Source of the DNA: Hyphomicrobiaceae bacterium UBA4118
GTDB taxonomy: Bacteria > Pseudomonadota > Alphaproteobacteria > Rhizobiales > Methyloligellaceae
Assembly: GCA_002383105.1 (NCBI GenBank)
Contig: DFXC01000077.1
Location: forward strand, 1,018 to 10,306
Length of the DNA stretch: 9,289 nucleotides
Reading direction: 5' to 3'
The position numbers and the translations under genes are program-made. The notes below the pieces were generated by a model. That model saw only the letters and a program-made list of their open reading frames with translations. It ran no database searches and was not told where the DNA came from. Every line of letters starts with the position of its first letter. Position 1 is the stretch's first letter. Positions 7,302 through 9,289 of this stretch are shown in pieces.

Positions 7302-7342
7302 GAGCGATGCCGCTCGCTCCAACCCTCCCCGCCAGCGGGAGG
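7302..7342. terminator. Possible bidirectional terminator hairpins
   Basis: Between the convergent DUF2093 and lpxK genes are two hairpins: GAGCG/CGCTC with a 4-nt loop at 7302-7315, and CCTCCC/GGGAGG around a short GC loop at 7324-7342. Position and GC-rich stems suit transcript ends for both strands, but no clear T-run follows on either side, so intrinsic termination is only possible. The second stem could instead be a small intergenic palindrome. Confidence 0.35.
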
Positions 7343-7355
7343 TAGGAGCCTGCCG

Positions 7356-8372
7356 CTAGGCCGTCGCTTTCGTGATCGTGGCTGCCAGCAGCTCTTTCAC
7401 CCCTGCCGCGTCGTCGAACTGGACGGCGATGGCGAAGGGACGCGAGCGGAATTTGAGCTCGCCCAGGGGTGTCCCCTCCTCGTCAGGGAGCCGCACCCAA
7501 TCTTTCTCGGTGGTGACGAGCATTGCCTTGCGGTCCTTGGCCAGCTTGAGCAATGCCGCCGCCTCCCGGTTGGTGTAGCGGTAATGATCGGGGAAGGCGC
7601 GCTTCTCCTCGAGCCCCGCCCCATTGGTGCCCAACGTTGCGAAAAATTTCTGCGGGTTTGCGATGCCGGCAAAGCCGATCACCGGCAGCACGCGGAGCCA
7701 GCGGGAGTCCTGGCGCGACACGATGCGCGCCGTGAACACGGGCTTGCTTTGCGCTTTGAACGCGTCGGCCAGAGACGCGGCCTTGTCGCCTGAGCCGATC
7801 ACCACCAGCGCATCGGCGCGGCCGAGCTGCGCGTCGAGCGGCGCCCTGAGAGGTCCGGCGGGCATGATGAGCTCATTACCGAGCCCCACCCCGGCATCCA
7901 CCACGATCAAGGATAAGTCCTTGACCAGGCTCGGGTTCTGGAACCCGTCATCCATGACGATGACGCTTGCCTCGGTGGCCTCGATGGCCTTGGCCCCCGC
8001 CACGCGGTCGGCAGAGACGATGGTCGGCGCGGCTTCCGCCAACAGCAGCGGCTCATCGCCCACCTCGCTTGCGCTGTGTTCTTTGCGCACGAGGAGGGGT
8101 CCTTCGCTCGTCCCGCCATAGCCACGGGTGAGGAAGCAGGCGCGCGCCCCGAACTCGCCAAGCAAGGCGGCGACGGCGAGGGCGGTCGGCGTCTTGCCGC
8201 CGCCTCCGGCCGTCAAATTGCCGATGCAGATCACAGGCAGTCGTGAGCGATAAGGTGTGACACGCGCGGCGCGTCGCTCGGCGAGCCTGCCAAAGAGCCG
8301 GCCTAAAGGCGCGAGCGCCGAGGCGAGCGCGCCCCTCTCGCGGTACCACCAAAACGGCGCCTCAAGACGCAT
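7356..8372 (-). CDS. lpxK: Tetraacyldisaccharide 4'-kinase
   Basis: LpxK transfers the ATP gamma-phosphate to the 4' position of the tetraacyldisaccharide 1-phosphate precursor, forming lipid IVA, on the inner face of the cytoplasmic membrane. The 338 residues show the family opening APFWWYRERG at 5-14, a hydrophobic/amphipathic N-terminal stretch that tethers it to the membrane, a Walker A GNLTAGGGGKTP at 51-62 (Gly where many relatives have Val or Thr), LTRGYGG at 81-87, GDEPLLLA at 105-112, and the Walker B-like DDGFQNPSL at 141-149 with the Asp pair needed for catalysis. Length is normal. The ATG (8370-8372) overlaps the waaA stop by 11 nt on the same strand, with no strong ribosome site, so translational coupling is likely. 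It acts immediately before WaaA in lipid A-Kdo assembly. Confidence 0.96.
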   Translation of the reverse strand: MRLEAPFWWYRERGALASALAPLGRLFGRLAERRAARVTPYRSRLPVICIGNLTAGGGGKTPTALAVAALLGEFGARACFLTRGYGGTSEGPLLVRKEHSASEVGDEPLLLAEAAPTIVSADRVAGAKAIEATEASVIVMDDGFQNPSLVKDLSLIVVDAGVGLGNELIMPAGPLRAPLDAQLGRADALVVIGSGDKAASLADAFKAQSKPVFTARIVSRQDSRWLRVLPVIGFAGIANPQKFFATLGTNGAGLEEKRAFPDHYRYTNREAAALLKLAKDRKAMLVTTEKDWVRLPDEEGTPLGELKFRSRPFAIAVQFDDAAGVKELLAATITKATA

Positions 8373-9289
8373 GTTGCAACGTCGTCCGGGGCGGCAGGAA
8401 GCGCTCGAGCTCGGCGAGGGTGCGCGGCAGAGCGCCGCTCATGGCGGCAATGACGCTGCTCGCGCGTCCAGTCATCGCCACGCGCGCGGCCTCGTCATCG
8501 AGCAGCGCAAGCGCGGCCTCGGCGAGGCTCGCCGCATCGCTCACCTCTTGGCCGCCGCCGGCCTTCAACAGCTCGGAGTAGGAGTCGCGAAAGTTCTGCC
8601 AATTCGGCCCGGTGAGCACGGCGGCGCCGAGCTTGATCGCCTCCACCGGATTCTGCCCCCCGTGCGGCACGAGCGAGCCGCCGACAAAGGCGACCGGCGA
8701 CAGCGTATAGAAGAGGCCAAGCTCGCCGATCGTGTCGGCCACATAGATGTCGGTGTCGGGCCCCGGCAGCTTCCCCTCCGAGCGGAGCGCGACGGAGATG
8801 TTTGCGGTCTTCAGCTGCTCGACAATGAGCGGCCCGCGCTCGGGATGGCGGGGCACAATGATGGTGAGGAGATCGGGCCGCGAGAGCTTCATCTTGAGAT
8901 GCGCCACCGCCACCAGGCCGTCCTCGCCGGGATGGGTGCTGGCGGCGAGCCACACCCTGCGCCCCGACAGCGCGGCAGCAAGCTTCCTCCTCCCCGGCAG
9001 GTCGGTAGGGGGCGGCGGCGCGTCGGCCTTGAGGTTGCCCACGTCGAGCGTGTGCGCCACGCCGAGCTGGGCGAAGCGCTCGGCCAGCGCGTCGTTCTGG
9101 GCGAGCACGAGGTCGAAGGAGGAGAAGAGCGGCCGGCTCAAGCCCGGGCGCCTGCGCCAGCGCTTGTAGGAGGAGGCCGACATGCGCCCATTGATGAGGA
9201 GGAGCGGGATGCCTTCAGCCTTGGTCTCGAGCACGAGGTTCGGCCAGATCTCCGACTCGACGAGCACGGCAAGGTCGGGGCGCCAGTGG
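8362..9289 (-). CDS. waaA: 3-deoxy-D-manno-octulosonic acid transferase, N-terminus cut off by window
   Basis: WaaA (KdtA) adds Kdo from CMP-Kdo to lipid IVA at the inner membrane, the start of the LPS core. Only the last 308 residues are here; the reading frame stays open to the window edge, beginning HWRPDLAVLVESEIWPN, which matches the family's internal motif, so about 110-120 residues lie outside. A start at the internal GTG 9267 would be artificial. Visible are the end of the GT30 N-terminal domain and the whole C-terminal GT-B domain, with AASTHPGED, IVPRHPERG and GGSLVPHGGQNPVEA, the last two at the sugar-nucleotide site. The 3' end overlaps lpxK by 11 nt, indicating one operon running leftward. 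Whether this copy adds one or two Kdo residues cannot be told from the sequence. Confidence 0.95.
   Translation of the reverse strand, partial: HWRPDLAVLVESEIWPNLVLETKAEGIPLLLINGRMSASSYKRWRRRPGLSRPLFSSFDLVLAQNDALAERFAQLGVAHTLDVGNLKADAPPPPTDLPGRRKLAAALSGRRVWLAASTHPGEDGLVAVAHLKMKLSRPDLLTIIVPRHPERGPLIVEQLKTANISVALRSEGKLPGPDTDIYVADTIGELGLFYTLSPVAFVGGSLVPHGGQNPVEAIKLGAAVLTGPNWQNFRDSYSELLKAGGGQEVSDAASLAEAALALLDDEAARVAMTGRASSVIAAMSGALPRTLAELERFLPPRTTLQHAS

Noticed and set aside
1..9289. Defence system, prophage, insertion sequence, CRISPR, tRNA or rRNA
   Set aside because: No transposase, integrase, nuclease-defence domain, regular spacer-repeat array or RNA gene structure was seen on either strand; the only recognised nuclease is the housekeeping XseA.

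Overview
This 9.3 kb window looks like chromosomal DNA from a high-GC alphaproteobacterium, most likely of the Rhizobiales/Hyphomicrobiales. Three things suggest this: a DUF2093 gene lies between xseA and lpxK-waaA, a gene neighbourhood I associate with that order. A short palindromic repeat after xseA resembles intergenic repeats I recall from Rhizobiales genomes. A proteobacterial-type phosphoribulokinase points to a lineage that has, or had, a Calvin-Benson-Bassham cycle. Genus cannot be read from the sequence.

Layout: (1) 88-1933 holds two oxidoreductases of the Rossmann-fold SDR superfamily in convergent orientation, a classical SDR (+) and an extended NAD-dependent epimerase/dehydratase (-). 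Their tails are 13 nt apart, across a small direct repeat. (2) 2159-3031 (-) is a complete phosphoribulokinase with no other cbb gene in the window. (3) 3148-4130 holds two unrecognised divergent genes: a secreted Tyr/Pro/Gly-rich small protein (-) and a single-span membrane protein (+). (4) 4108-9289 is a housekeeping block: purD (-) is divergent from xseA (+), which is followed by the repeat and the DUF2093 gene. Converging on these from the right are waaA (cut by the window edge) and lpxK, overlapping by 11 nt.

The genes serve several separate jobs rather than one system: de novo purine synthesis (PurD), DNA repair (XseA), lipid A/Kdo assembly of the outer membrane (LpxK, WaaA) and carbon fixation (phosphoribulokinase). 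LpxK and WaaA do work in one pathway: LpxK makes lipid IVA and WaaA then adds Kdo to it. I saw no defence system, prophage, insertion sequence, CRISPR array or RNA gene. No stretch over 300 bases lacks a gene; the longest gap, 1934-2158, shows only a weak hairpin. I found no convincing novel system. The items most worth a second look are the isolated phosphoribulokinase, the two unknown envelope-type genes with the paired motifs between them, and the repeat after xseA.
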